Shown piece after piece: positions 43,623 to 53,387 of a stretch of DNA of 64,000 nt. The notes beneath the pieces are model-generated. The model was given only the letters and a program-made list of their open reading frames with translations, had not been told where the DNA came from and did not search any database. Source of the stretch: Clostridium pasteurianum (GTDB lineage: Bacteria; Bacillota; Clostridia; Clostridiales; Clostridiaceae). The translations under genes and the position numbers were made by a program. The DNA lies in contig NZ_MCGV01000001.1 of NCBI RefSeq assembly GCF_001705235.1, positions 248,001-312,000 of the forward strand, written 5' to 3'. The stretch's first letter is position 1; each line of letters opens with the position of its first letter.

Positions 43623-44110
43623 TTATATACTTACCATTATATTAATAGTAACTCTATTCTTCTCCTCTTTAATATCAAAAGTTCCATTATACTTCTTCAC
43701 AGCAGTCCTGTATATTATAAATACATATACCATGATTCATTTTATCTTTTTTAGTGCTCACAATGCTATTTTTAACATATCTAACTCCTTTTTCTGTACT
43801 ATTTGAAATTGCAATTATTAAATAGGAATTCCTATCATAGGATTTAATAGATATAAACTTATGTATATTATTGTTTTTTATTGTTTCGCACGCTTCAATA
43901 GCATTATCTAGAGTATTGTTCAAAATAGCACTTAAATCAATAGGTTCAATTTTCATTTTTTCCAATAATATAAAATCACAATCGAACTTTATTTTTTATC
44001 TCCTCAATATTATTGTCATATGCTAAACTTCTTAAACAATTAATATGATTGTTAATATCATACATTATACTTCTTGTATTCTTATAAAAATATTTTAAGC
44101 ATAAAATCAT
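43623..44110 (-). pseudogene. Decayed AgrC-like (GHKL) sensor histidine kinase
   Basis: Three pieces of one kinase on the minus strand. First, 44110 onward: YKNTRSIMYDINNHINCLRS with the phospho-accepting His replaced by Tyr in the (H)DxxNH box, ending in a stop. Second, another frame: DCDFILLEKMKIEPIDLSAI then LNNTLDNAIEACE (N box), to a stop at 43687. Third, a one-base shift gives KKYNGTFDIKEEKNRVTIN to 43623. About 60 residues between the H and N boxes and the membrane sensor domain are missing. Confidence 0.75.
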
Positions 44111-44128
44111 CTCGCAAAATATTACAGC

Positions 44129-44168
44129 AAAAATGAGTCTGTAAAATTAATTTTGCAGACTCATTTTT
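44129..44168 (-). terminator. Terminator after the chemoreceptor gene
   Basis: AAAATGAGTCTGTAAAAT / ATTTTGCAGACTCATTTT, near-perfect long stem with T-runs on both sides, so bidirectional. Confidence 0.8.
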
Positions 44169-44271
44169 TAGCTTTACACTTCAGTCTTTATTTATTTTTG
44201 CTATCTTTATTCTCATAAAACTCATAAGTTTTTTATAAGTTTATATATTATTAGCTTTACTCTTAAGTTTA

Positions 44272-45561
44272 TTATAATTTGAATTTCGATACAACAGCAT
44301 TCAAATGCTCAGCACTTTGAGCCTGACTTTGTGCCGCTTCAGCCGCCTGTTCAATTGCTTTTGTAGTGTCATTTATTGCTGATTTTATTCCACTGGTATA
44401 TTCCGCAGTATTCTGTGCACCCTCTGCCATACTCTGAGTAGCTTCACTTACTTGCTCAACAGTAGCAGTTATCTCTTCCGACATTGAAGCTATTTCCTCT
44501 GACATACCACTTACAAATTGGGAATCTTCATAATATTGATCTGCCATTTCTCCAAAACTTTTAAATTGAGGGTTTACATCCTTTTCCAAAAAATACAACA
44601 TATCATTACTTGCCTTAGTAGCTAATTTAAAAGCTTCATTTACTTTGGCTATCATACTTTTTATATTCTCTACAGATTGTGATGACTCTTCAGCAAGTTT
44701 TCCAACTTCATTTGCAACTACCGCAAATCCTTTACCATTTTCACCTGCTCTAGCTGCTTCTATAGAAGCATTTAATGCCAATAAATTAGTTTGTTCTGCT
44801 ATACTAGAAATCGTTTCTGCTACCATTGTTATGCTATCAACAATTTTGCCTTTCTCTATGACTTCTAAAAGTTCTTTTTTCTTTTCTTCATATATTAACC
44901 CAGATTTTTCAATTGCCTTTTTACTGTCTTCTTGTATCTTTTGAGCCTTTTCTTTAGATTTATTAGAGTTATTACTTCCATCTATTGATTTACTTGAAAG
45001 CTCATTTACACTAGAATTAACTTCTTCAACTGAAGCATTTATTTCCTGACTGGCAGCACTAGTAGTATCTACACTTGAAATTATTTTATCTGTAGAATCA
45101 TTAATGTTTTCTGCCCTAGATGTAACCTCTTCTACTGTTGCCGCAAGCTCTTCACTTGCTGAACTTACAACTTCAGATTCTTTTAGTACCTGTTCTACCA
45201 TTTCCTTTAAATTTTCCTGTGATTTTATAAGTGCTGCCTTAACATGTCCAAATTCATCATGTCTATCAACAATATACGAATTTGATAAATCAAAATTTGA
45301 AATTGCCTCTGCAAAATGTAATATTCTTCTTAATTCTGAATGAATATCCTTAGATAGGGCAACTGTTAAAAATATAGATACGATAATTCCAACTGAAACA
45401 AGTATAATAATAATCCTAGATGAAAACATTGCATTAGAGCTATTGGGTACCTCACCTAATGCATTGATAGAAACAAGTCCTATTATAAGCATAAGTAATA
45501 CAACCGATGCAAAAGAAATGATCAGTTTTGTTCTTACCTTTAAATTTTTTACAAAATTCAC
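44272..45561 (-). CDS. Methyl-accepting chemotaxis protein without a large sensor domain
   Basis: 429 aa. Two membrane helices close together (about residues 12-36 and 50-72) leave only about 15 residues outside, then HAMP and a signalling domain with tip [20 protein letters not shown] and [16 protein letters not shown]. It probably senses membrane state or works with another receptor. Start at GTG 45561 with GGGAGG 7 nt upstream. Confidence 0.9.
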   Translation of the reverse strand: MNFVKNLKVRTKLIISFASVVLLMLIIGLVSINALGEVPNSSNAMFSSRIIIILVSVGIIVSIFLTVALSKDIHSELRRILHFAEAISNFDLSNSYIVDRHDEFGHVKAALIKSQENLKEMVEQVLKESEVVSSASEELAATVEEVTSRAENINDSTDKIISSVDTTSAASQEINASVEEVNSSVNELSSKSIDGSNNSNKSKEKAQKIQEDSKKAIEKSGLIYEEKKKELLEVIEKGKIVDSITMVAETISSIAEQTNLLALNASIEAARAGENGKGFAVVANEVGKLAEESSQSVENIKSMIAKVNEAFKLATKASNDMLYFLEKDVNPQFKSFGEMADQYYEDSQFVSGMSEEIASMSEEITATVEQVSEATQSMAEGAQNTAEYTSGIKSAINDTTKAIEQAAEAAQSQAQSAEHLNAVVSKFKL

Positions 45562-45701
45562 ATAAATTCCTCCCTTTTTTCTTAACACCTAATATAATTT
45601 TATAACATAAAATAATATTTGTAAACTTATTAGGTAATATTAACGTATGAGTTTATATAATTTTGTTTTTATAAATGATATATTTACAAAGGGTGATATT
45701 T

Positions 45702-46034
45702 ATGAATATAGATTATTCTATTATCGGCGATCGGATAAAAAAATCCCGAAAGCAAAAAAATTATACTCAAGAAAACCTTTCAGAATATTTAGGGGTTTCA
45801 ACCGTTTACGTAAGCAAGATAGAGAGAGGCAAAACCAAAATCAACTTAGAAACTTTAATGAAAATTTGCAACTTCCTTCATATCACGCCTTCATTCCTTT
45901 TAACTGGTTGTGCCTCTTATTCTAAAGATTATTTGCAAAACGAAATAGCAGATATGCTTAGAACATGCTCTCCAAGTGAAATCAAATTAATAACAAATAT
46001 AATAAAGTTAATAGTTGATTTTAAAAAAAAATAA
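45702..46034 (+). CDS. XRE-family HTH regulator
   Basis: 110 aa. HTH at residues about 8-62: GDRIKKSRKQKNYTQENLSEY then LGVSTVYVSKIERGKTKINL. The short helical C-terminus (LRTCSPSEIKLITNIIKLIV) resembles dimerisation tails of clostridial SinR-like regulators. ATG 45702 follows AAGGGTGA. Target unknown; divergent from the chemoreceptor gene at 45561. Confidence 0.88.
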   Translation: MNIDYSIIGDRIKKSRKQKNYTQENLSEYLGVSTVYVSKIERGKTKINLETLMKICNFLHITPSFLLTGCASYSKDYLQNEIADMLRTCSPSEIKLITNIIKLIVDFKKK

Positions 46035-46057
46035 GCACCTTTAGGTGCTTATTTTTT
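46024..46057. terminator. Bidirectional terminator between XRE gene and queH
   Basis: AAGCACC tttA GGTGCTT with A-run on the left and T-run on the right; serves the convergent genes from both sides. Confidence 0.85.
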
Positions 46058-46672
46058 ATCACTTTGTTCTCTTTGAGAAAATATACATCCACAGTAATTC
46101 TGCCTGTATAAATTATATTCTCCAGAGAGCTCAATGGAACGCTTATATCCATTTTTCTTTTTAAAGTCAGAATAAAGATACTTAACATCATACTGATTTT
46201 CAATAATTTCTCCTATTTCATTTAACTTCTGAGCATTTTTATATGGGCTTATGGATAGTGTAGTAGTAAAATAATCAAAATTTTTATCTTTTGCAAGCTT
46301 TGCTGTTTCTAAAAGTCTTAATTTATAACACTTAAAACACCGCCTGCCGCCTTCTTTTTCATTTTCAAGTCCTTTAACCTCTTCATAGAATCTTTTATCA
46401 TCATATTTTCCTTCTATAAAATTCACTTCATATTTAGTTTTAAACTCCGATATAAATCTTTTTTCTTCCTCTACCCTTTTTCTATATTCAACTTCAGGAT
46501 ATATATTTGGATTATAATAAAATACTGTTATTTTAAAATAATTTGACAAGTATTCTATAACATAACTACTACACGGAGCACAACAGCTGTGAAGTAATAG
46601 TGATGGCACTTTCTGCTGCTCTACAATTTCATTAATTATTTCATCAAGCTTTTTCTGATAATTTATCTTCAA
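46049..46672 (-). CDS. queH: Epoxyqueuosine reductase QueH
   Basis: 207 aa. Last step of queuosine tRNA synthesis in bacteria without QueG. CCAPC in LLLHSCCAPCSSYV and CxxC in RRCFKCYKLRL are the Fe-S/metal cysteines; YYNPNIYPEVEYRKR and TTTLSISPYKN are family motifs. Start at TTG 46672 (AAAGGA 9 nt upstream) preferred over TTG 46681. Confidence 0.92.
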   Translation of the reverse strand: MKINYQKKLDEIINEIVEQQKVPSLLLHSCCAPCSSYVIEYLSNYFKITVFYYNPNIYPEVEYRKRVEEEKRFISEFKTKYEVNFIEGKYDDKRFYEEVKGLENEKEGGRRCFKCYKLRLLETAKLAKDKNFDYFTTTLSISPYKNAQKLNEIGEIIENQYDVKYLYSDFKKKNGYKRSIELSGEYNLYRQNYCGCIFSQREQSDKK

Positions 46673-46784
46673 TTTTATCAATCCTTTAAAAATATAAAAT
46701 TATTTTTCCTCACCAATAATTTTATACCATTATCTCAATAAAAGATAGAAGTAATAATATTTTGGGAACATTAAATAAAAGTGT

Positions 46785-46975
46785 AAAGTAACAGTATTTT
46801 GAAACATTAAATAAAACTCATAAGACTAAGCCCCAAATAATAAAAATACTAAGAAATTTTAATAACTCGCTGAAAAAAAGCTCAAACAGATTAAAATTAC
46901 TAAGTCTTTTCATTATTTGGAGCAAAGTCTTATTGAGTTTTATTTAAATCGTTCTCAAAATACTGTTACTTCTCA
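46785..46975 (+). repeat. Long palindromic element, family A (copy A4)
   Basis: About 190 bp; ends GAAGTAACAGTATTTTGA from both sides, arms with CCAAATAATAAAAATACTAAG and loop CTCGCTGAAAAAAAGCTC. Left arm AACATTAAATAAAA, right arm AACGATTTAAATAAAA. Directly to its left (46748-46783) is a separate, lone element end (AGTAATAATATTTTGGGAAC). Unlike the others, it is not next to a gene's 3' end on its left side. Confidence 0.85.
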
Positions 46976-48078
46976 TGGATGGTAAAGGCAAGGAAGATTT
47001 TCTTCCGCTCGGCTGCGGAAAATCTGGATTAAAAGCTTATATGGAGATAAACTTTTAATAATGAAAATACTAAGAAATTTTAATAACTCGCTAAAAAAAG
47101 CTCTAATAAATCTTGGTGTATAAATGGTAAAATACTTAGATATTTCAATATTATCATACACGAGGCTTGGGCAATTTATAAAATGCTTATATGGAGTTGT
47201 TGGTGATAATGTAAAAAGTTCCTATTTATAGTTAAGAAGGATAATGGGTCTTTGACCCAAACCCCGTATATGATCGTTATCCTTCTTTACTCAATATAGG
47301 CAATCTCTATATTATAAAAGTTTTTCGTAGTGAAATGGAGAAAAAGTTACCCTGCACTACTGTAAAAAGCTAAGGAATGATGCTGAAGGAACGATTTGAA
47401 GAAATTCTAATGAATCTTGATGAAAAAATCATAAAATACTTAGATATTTCAATTTTATCATACACGAGGTTTGGGCAATTTATAAAATGCTAATATGAAG
47501 TTGTTAATAATAATCTAGAAAATGGCTATTGATAATTAAGAAGGATAATGGGTCTTTGACCCAAGCCACATATATGATCGTTATCCTTCTTTACTTAATA
47601 TGGGCAATCTCTATATTATAAAAGTTTTAGATAAGCCTTTAAATTAAAGTTATTAGTCGTAAACTTTGAGATAGCCTGTATTTTATAAATAAAGATAATA
47701 GAAGTATATGGTTTTAAAAATTTTTCGTAGTGGAACGGAGAAAAAGTTACATTGTACTACTGTAAAAAGCTAAGGAATGATGCTGAAGGAACAATTTAAA
47801 GAAATTCTAATAAATCTTGATGAAAAAATCATAAAATACTTAGAGTTTTCAATTTTATCATACACGAGGTTTGGGCTTTGCCCATTATCCTTCTTTACTC
47901 AATATAGGCAATCTTTATATTATAAAAATTTTAGATGAGCCTTTAAATTAAACTTATTAGTCGTGAATTTTAAGATAGCCTGTATTTTATAAAGAAGGAT
48001 AATGGGTCCTTGACCCAAACCCCAGTTATGATAAGATTTATAGAATTTCTTTAATGTTCCAAAGCATTATTCCTTAGC
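46976..48078. repeat. Repeat cluster: nested and near-tandem family B-like modules
   Basis: 1.1 kb without genes. The block starting TTTTTCGTAGTG at about 47323 recurs at about 47717 (394-bp step) with only scattered changes for roughly 160 bases (AGCTAAGGAATGATGCTGAA, CTTGATGAAAAAATCATAAA). The GGATAATGGGTCTTTGACCC hairpin occurs at about 47228, 47544 and 47995. The segment 46985-47040 is an inverted copy of 23085-23120. The last end, read from 48078 leftwards (AGCTAAGGAATAATGCTTTG, AACATTAAAGAAATTC), directly follows the SDR stop codon. Confidence 0.8.
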
Positions 48079-48079
48079 T

Positions 48080-48937
48080 TCAGCTTACTATTTCTCCGCC
48101 ATTTACATGAATTGTCTGCCCTGTTACATATGAAGAGAGTTCAGATGCTAAAAATATGTATGCACCCACACATTCTACTGGCTGCCCTGCTCTCTTAATT
48201 GGAACATTAGATCCAAACTCAGAAACTCTATTTTCGTCAAATGATGCAGATATAAGTGGTGTCCAAATTGGTCCAGGTGCCACTGCATTTACTCTTATTC
48301 CTGATTTGGCTAGTGAAGTTGATAAAGATTTTGTAAGCGTCAAAATTGCCCCTTTAGTCATCGAATAATCAATAAGTGTTTCATTTCCTTTAAAAGCCAC
48401 AACAGATGATGTATTTATTATGCTTGCCCCCGACTCCATACTATTCACGGCGGCTCTTGTCATATAAAATGTACCATATACATTTGTTTTAAAGGTTCTA
48501 TCAAACTGTTCATCTGATATATCCTTTATGCTGTTACATGGATATTGTACTCCTGCATTATTTACCAAAATGTCTATCTTCTTATGCTTTTTAATTGTAT
48601 TCTCCACCACATAATTACAAAAATTAACATTACCTATATCGCCAGACATAAGTGTACATTTTCTACCTAAACCATCTATGATTCTCTTAGTATCTTCAGC
48701 ATCTTGATGCTCATCATAATATACAATTACTACATCCGCTCCTTCATGTGCATAGCTGATAGAGACAGCTCTTCCTATACCACTATCACCACCTGTAACA
48801 ATGGCTACCTTGCCTTTTAGAAGTGATTTTGTTTTATTGTATGCCTCATTATAATAAACCGGTGCTGGACTCATCTCATATTCATACCCAGGTTGATGGT
48901 TTTGGTGCTGCTTTGGAAAAGATTCTGGAAAATTCAT
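48080..48937 (-). CDS. Short-chain dehydrogenase/reductase (general-stress type)
   Basis: 285 aa SDR. Cofactor site VTGGDSGIGRAVSISYA, NNAGVQYP, catalytic Ser (INTSSVVAF) and YSMTKG (YxxxK), PGPIWTPL. The N-terminal 40 residues (FPKQHQNHQPGYEYEMSPAP) are the extension seen in YhdF/YdaD-type SDRs. Substrate unknown. RBS GGAGGG. Followed at once by the repeat cluster. Confidence 0.92.
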   Translation of the reverse strand: MNFPESFPKQHQNHQPGYEYEMSPAPVYYNEAYNKTKSLLKGKVAIVTGGDSGIGRAVSISYAHEGADVVIVYYDEHQDAEDTKRIIDGLGRKCTLMSGDIGNVNFCNYVVENTIKKHKKIDILVNNAGVQYPCNSIKDISDEQFDRTFKTNVYGTFYMTRAAVNSMESGASIINTSSVVAFKGNETLIDYSMTKGAILTLTKSLSTSLAKSGIRVNAVAPGPIWTPLISASFDENRVSEFGSNVPIKRAGQPVECVGAYIFLASELSSYVTGQTIHVNGGEIVS

Positions 48938-49039
48938 ATGAACACCCTCCTAAATACTTCAAGTTTTATACTTAGCTTATTTATAACTTATAATTTCCTC
49001 TTTAATTTTTAATTATTCACATCAAAGATTTAAAGGAAA

Positions 49040-49080
49040 TAAAAAAAGGAATGAACCATCTATTCTAGATTCATTCCTTA
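49040..49080 (-). terminator. Terminator of the 4-hydroxybutyrate dehydrogenase gene
   Basis: AAGGAATGAA / TTCATTCCTT stem and seven T on the minus strand. Confidence 0.85.
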
Positions 49081-49087
49081 GTTTCAT

Positions 49088-50209
49088 TTAATAAAGTCTT
49101 TCATAAATTTCCTTAATCTCATCACGTGTTAAAGGAACATAATTATTAACAAGAAGTCTCTGCTGTCCTTCTATAACACTATCTGTAAATTGCTCAATTT
49201 CCTCTTCTTTCATTCCATACTCCTTGAGTGGCTTTCTTGAAAGAAGTTTATCAAGCAGCTTAGATAATTCCTCGTATATACATACTGTATTATCTGTACC
49301 TAATATATCTCCTAAAATTGCATTTAATTTTTTTATTTCTCCGTCCGGATTTAATCTATTGTATGTATTAAAAACTTCTGTAAAGAATTGATAGTTTGCT
49401 TCACCATGAGGAACATGATATACTCCTCCGAGAGGGTAAGAAAGTGCATGTACAGCTCCAACTCCAGCATTTCCAAAAGCTATTCCTGCATAATTACTTC
49501 CAATTATAAAATCATCAATAATCTCAGTCCTATAGTCCTCGCCATTTTTAACTATCTCTTTATATCCATTAAGTATTAACTTCATAGCCTCAACACTAAA
49601 CAGCTGCGTAAAATAATTAGCTTTAGGTGAAACATATGATTCAACTGAATGTATAAGGGCATCTATTGAACTTGTGACAAAAAATTTATACGGAAGCGTT
49701 TTTACAAATTCGGGAATAAACACTGCATAATCTGCATAAATCTCATCAACTGCAAGTCCCATTTTTGTATGTTTGGACTTTATTTCTGCTATAGATACAT
49801 TTGTTACTTCACTTCCAGTACCACATGTAGTAGGAATCAAAATAAGTTCCCTTTCCTTAACCATTGGAACCTTTTTCTCAAATAAATCCATAGATTTTCC
49901 TGTGCTCTTTAAAGCTAAAATCTTTCCTATATCTACAATAGTTCCTCCACCAATAGCTATTATTCTTTTTATATCCTTTATGTTTTTTATATTAGCTACA
50001 ATAGAATCTATCATTTCATCAGATGGCTCGCCACGTCCATATTTCTCACGAAATAAAAACTGTGTCTCTAAATTTAGTTTTTGAAGAGAACGTTTATATA
50101 ACGATTCACTTGTAAGTATAAAATCTCCCTCTCCTACTTCAAATTCTTTTGCGAACTCAGAGAACTTATTAAATTTATATATTTTAGGTGCTAAGCTTAT
50201 TAATTTCAT
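49088..50209 (-). CDS. 4hbD: 4-Hydroxybutyrate dehydrogenase (iron-type ADH)
   Basis: 373 aa. Interconverts succinate semialdehyde and 4-hydroxybutyrate with NAD(H), as in the succinate-ethanol pathway of C. kluyveri. IAIGGGTIVDIGKILAL, IPTTCGTGSEVTNVS, SSIDALIHSVESYVS (metal His), GNAGVGAVHALSYPLGG and HVPHGEAN are present; end-to-end resemblance to the C. kluyveri enzyme is high from memory (EYGMKEEEIE, QQRLLVNNY). The other pathway genes (sucD, cat1/2) are not in the window. RBS AAAGGAG. Confidence 0.88.
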   Translation of the reverse strand: MKLISLAPKIYKFNKFSEFAKEFEVGEGDFILTSESLYKRSLQKLNLETQFLFREKYGRGEPSDEMIDSIVANIKNIKDIKRIIAIGGGTIVDIGKILALKSTGKSMDLFEKKVPMVKERELILIPTTCGTGSEVTNVSIAEIKSKHTKMGLAVDEIYADYAVFIPEFVKTLPYKFFVTSSIDALIHSVESYVSPKANYFTQLFSVEAMKLILNGYKEIVKNGEDYRTEIIDDFIIGSNYAGIAFGNAGVGAVHALSYPLGGVYHVPHGEANYQFFTEVFNTYNRLNPDGEIKKLNAILGDILGTDNTVCIYEELSKLLDKLLSRKPLKEYGMKEEEIEQFTDSVIEGQQRLLVNNYVPLTRDEIKEIYERLY

Positions 50210-50351
50210 ATAATATCTCCTTTATATTTGTTATAATCATATTTTACCTTATACTACTATATTACCTTTGATAAAACAATATAATACATACACAAAATAC
50301 CACTACTGTATTTGTACTAAATATACAAATCTCTTAATTTCATGTGCATAT

Positions 50352-50395
50352 AAAAATAAACTTGTACATATTATTATGTTTATATGTACAAGTTT
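50352..50395 (-). terminator. Terminator of yjdF
   Basis: AAACTTGTACATA / TATGTACAAGTTT, 13-bp stem, then TATTTTTA on the minus strand. Confidence 0.8.
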
Positions 50396-50403
50396 ACTTT
50401 AAA

Positions 50404-50811
50404 TTAATGCCCTTTTCTTTTTAATTTTTTCTTCTGCCGCTTTAAATTAAATCTTAGTTCATCATATTCTTTTTTCTTTAACTTTATAGATGCTTTTCTA
50501 GCTACTTTTTTATTTTCCATGTCTAATTTAATAGCATTTTGAGCCTTAGTACCAACAGTACCTGAAACTTCTTTTTTTATCTTCCTTTGAAGTCTTTTAG
50601 GATTTATTTTTTTCCTAATACTATTTTCCTCTTTAATCGGATCACTAAACTTAACACTTTTAAATCTTTTTAATATAAATTCATAAACTTCATAATCCTT
50701 TGGTTCAGCTCCAAAAACCACTTTAGCAGCCTCATATTTACCTTTACAGCTTCTTTCAAATAGCCCAACCCAAAAAGGATCTTCAAAAAACACCGTTAAA
50801 ACAATATTCAT
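50404..50811 (-). CDS. yjdF: YjdF family protein
   Basis: 135 aa. MNIVLTVFFEDPFWVGLFER and YEVYEFILKRFKSVKFS are the family pattern; the C-terminal half is extremely basic (KKEVSGTVGTKAQNAIKL, LKRQKKKLKRKGH), suggesting RNA or DNA contact. Function is unknown, but expression is under the azaaromatic-binding yjdF riboswitch upstream. ATG with the ribosome site GCGAGGG that is part of the riboswitch. Confidence 0.92.
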   Translation of the reverse strand: MNIVLTVFFEDPFWVGLFERSCKGKYEAAKVVFGAEPKDYEVYEFILKRFKSVKFSDPIKEENSIRKKINPKRLQRKIKKEVSGTVGTKAQNAIKLDMENKKVARKASIKLKKKEYDELRFNLKRQKKKLKRKGH

Positions 50812-50818
50812 TTTTATT

Positions 50819-50955
50819 CCCTCGCTTAATTTAAGTTCCTATAAAAGTCACCTAAGGAACCCATATTACGAAGAACGGACAACCAACGAGGGCAGGTTAC
50901 TGACATTTACTATAAATAAATGCGTTTGGACTACCAACCAAACTGTGTTTTTATC
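50819..50955 (-). promoter_or_regulatory. yjdF (azaaromatic-responsive) riboswitch
   Basis: Minus strand contains the characteristic blocks in order: CAGTTTGGTTGG, CAGTAACCTGCCCTCGTTGG, TTGTCCGTTCTTCG, GGGTTCCTTAGG..ATAGGAACTTAAATTAAG and GCGAGGG. The last block is the yjdF ribosome site, so ligand should act on translation. Aligned from memory of the motif; the 5' boundary is approximate. Confidence 0.88.
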
Positions 50956-51000
50956 TTCATATTAAATGATAAAATTACTTTTTAACATTGTCAAGATATT

Positions 51001-52998
51001 TTATTTTTTTACAAACTCTTTTATAATTCCTCTCTTATAAGCTAAAAGTAAAAGATTAAGTTCATGAAGCTCCTTTTTCAATTCAGTTCCTATATCCGTG
51101 TCCCCTACACTTTTACGTTTAGCAACTTTTTCAAATATAACCGTTGACGATAATATATCCGTCTCATCTTTAATAGATTTTTCTGTGGATTCAAATAGTT
51201 CGTGAGATACCAATTGGAGTCCAAAAGAATTATATATAAGTGTATATCCGGCAATTCCAGTTTTCTTATGATATGCTTTTGAAAAGCCTCCATCAATAAC
51301 TATTAATTTTCCATTAGCTTTTATGGGATTTTCACCATTTTTACTTTCCACAGGTACATGACCATTTATAATATGTGACGTTTCTGGGTCAAGTCCAAAT
51401 TCCTTTAAGATATCAATACATATTTTTTCATCATCTCTATAATGGTAATATGGATCTTTTTTCTCAATATGAGTACTTTTATCATTAATAAAGTATCTTT
51501 CAAAAGTAGTCATTTTCTCTTTTCCAAATAGTGGTGAAAACGGTCCTGTCCAAAGATACCATATCATATCCTCTGCATATTTATTAGCTTTTACATTTTC
51601 ATCATAGAAAAAACCTTCTCTAGCTAACATGTCAAGCTTATCCAGAAGTTCCTTACCTTTATATTTTTTGTCTTGTATAGTAACTTCTTTAAAACTACCA
51701 TCTTCATTTAATGGTATACATCCATGGTAAAGAAGATTAGAATTAAACTCTAAATAAAGACTTCCGTGTGAAAACAAAAAACGCACATGTCTATTTAATT
51801 TCTCACTATTAACAAAAGATGACACTAATTTTTCAACCAATTCCTTTTCTGCATCTGTCAATTTATATGGATTATTTTTATCTATAGTTGGGAAATATGC
51901 ATCATTTAATTTGTACTCTTTACCATATAGATTTATGGTTTCCTTATCAAAATCAATATCATCTAAAAGCATTCTGTGAGCCATTTTAAATTCAGGGTGT
52001 CTTTTTATTATCTCCCCTTCAAGTTTAAATTGTATTATAGCAATGGCTTTATGCATTTTACCAATTAATTCTATTTCCTTAACTGTATAGTTTTTATCAG
52101 ATTCTATTTTAGGAGAGAATCTCTTGCAATTATCATTCTCATAATACTCCATAGCAAAAGTAGCTAGAGGAAGAAGATTAATTCCGTATCCATCTTCTAT
52201 AGTAGATAAATTTGCATACCTTGCAGAAATTCTAATTACATTTGCCATACATACTGATGATCCGGAAGCTGCTCCCATCCATAACATGTCATGGTTTCCC
52301 CACTGAATATCAACAGCATGATACTCTTCTAATTTATCCATTATAATATCAGCTCTTGGTCCTCTATCGAATATATCACCTATTATGTGCAGCCTATCTA
52401 TTACTAGGCGCTGTATAAGCTTAGATATAGCAGTTATAAATTCTTTAGACCTATCTATGCTTATTATAGTCTTTATTATTTCCTCATAGTAAGCTTGTTT
52501 ATCAACTCCGTGAGGCTCCTCATGAAGAAGTTCTTCAATTATGTAAGCGAACTCCTTAGGAAGTGCTTTTCTTACCTTAGACCTAGTATATTTAGATGAA
52601 ACATTTCTACAAACCTCTACAAGTCTGTAAAGTGTTATCTTATACCAATCTTCAATATTTTTTTCCTGCTTTAAAATCATATCCAATTTTTGTTCTGGAT
52701 AATAAATTAAAGTTGCAAGGCTTCTCTTTTCGCTCTGCATAAGTCTATTTCCAAATATATCATCTATTTTCCTTCTTATAACACCTGAGGCATTTTTAAG
52801 CACGTGTATAAATTGTTCATATTCACCGTGGACATCTGATAAAAAATGTTCCGTTCCTTTGGGCAAGTTTAAAATAGCCTGCAAATTTATTATTTCAGTA
52901 GATGCTTCATTAATTGTTGGATACTGTTTTGATAAAAGAGTTAGATACTTTAAATCCTTTTTTATCTCTTCATTTTTAATATTGTCTTCTAATATCAT
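51001..52998 (-). CDS. fbp: Fructose-1,6-bisphosphatase, class III
   Basis: 665 aa, the usual size for the Firmicute class. Gluconeogenic hydrolysis of fructose-1,6-bisphosphate. Metallophosphoesterase motifs: [44 protein letters not shown] and [19 protein letters not shown]. Monocistronic, with a 390-nt gap upstream. Confidence 0.95.
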   Translation of the reverse strand: MILEDNIKNEEIKKDLKYLTLLSKQYPTINEASTEIINLQAILNLPKGTEHFLSDVHGEYEQFIHVLKNASGVIRRKIDDIFGNRLMQSEKRSLATLIYYPEQKLDMILKQEKNIEDWYKITLYRLVEVCRNVSSKYTRSKVRKALPKEFAYIIEELLHEEPHGVDKQAYYEEIIKTIISIDRSKEFITAISKLIQRLVIDRLHIIGDIFDRGPRADIIMDKLEEYHAVDIQWGNHDMLWMGAASGSSVCMANVIRISARYANLSTIEDGYGINLLPLATFAMEYYENDNCKRFSPKIESDKNYTVKEIELIGKMHKAIAIIQFKLEGEIIKRHPEFKMAHRMLLDDIDFDKETINLYGKEYKLNDAYFPTIDKNNPYKLTDAEKELVEKLVSSFVNSEKLNRHVRFLFSHGSLYLEFNSNLLYHGCIPLNEDGSFKEVTIQDKKYKGKELLDKLDMLAREGFFYDENVKANKYAEDMIWYLWTGPFSPLFGKEKMTTFERYFINDKSTHIEKKDPYYHYRDDEKICIDILKEFGLDPETSHIINGHVPVESKNGENPIKANGKLIVIDGGFSKAYHKKTGIAGYTLIYNSFGLQLVSHELFESTEKSIKDETDILSSTVIFEKVAKRKSVGDTDIGTELKKELHELNLLLLAYKRGIIKEFVKK

Positions 52999-53132
52999 TA
53001 GTTGAACCTCCGTATTTGAGTATAACTTTTACTGTCCTAAAGGTTATTTTATATTATTATGTATGTGCCGTCAAATGAGCTTAAGCTTTTATTTACGGTG
53101 ACTTGCACATATTTTTTATTGTTTCAATACAA

Positions 53133-53188
53133 GAAAAAATAGCACAGAAAAACCAATAAATTTTCATATGGTTACCCTATGCTATTTA
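53133..53188 (-). terminator. Probable terminator in the fbp/ABC gap
   Basis: AAATAGCATAG / CTGTGCTATTT with a long loop (which holds ACC/GGT pairs) then TTTTTC on the minus strand; would end the ABC gene at 53388. The rest of 52999-53387 shows no gene. Confidence 0.45.
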
Positions 53189-53387
53189 AACTATTCATGC
53201 TATTACAATTGAGGCCTTAACTTCACTTTATTTTATGAATATTGTTTTTTATCATTTTCTCTTCTTTTTATCGTTAAATTTAAATTTTTTTCTTAAAAAA
53301 TATTTTTTAAAATATATCGTTTAATTTTTTAACTTCATCAACTAACCTCTACAAAAATTAGTATAAACTATACCCCGCGCTAGAAAG

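Noticed and set aside
46973-47161. 62-codon minus ORF in the repeat cluster
   Set aside because: Made of repeat arms, no start signal, no family resemblance.
46745-48078. Possible CRISPR array
   Set aside because: Repeats are long, irregular and palindromic over hundreds of bases; there are no regular short spacers and no cas genes.
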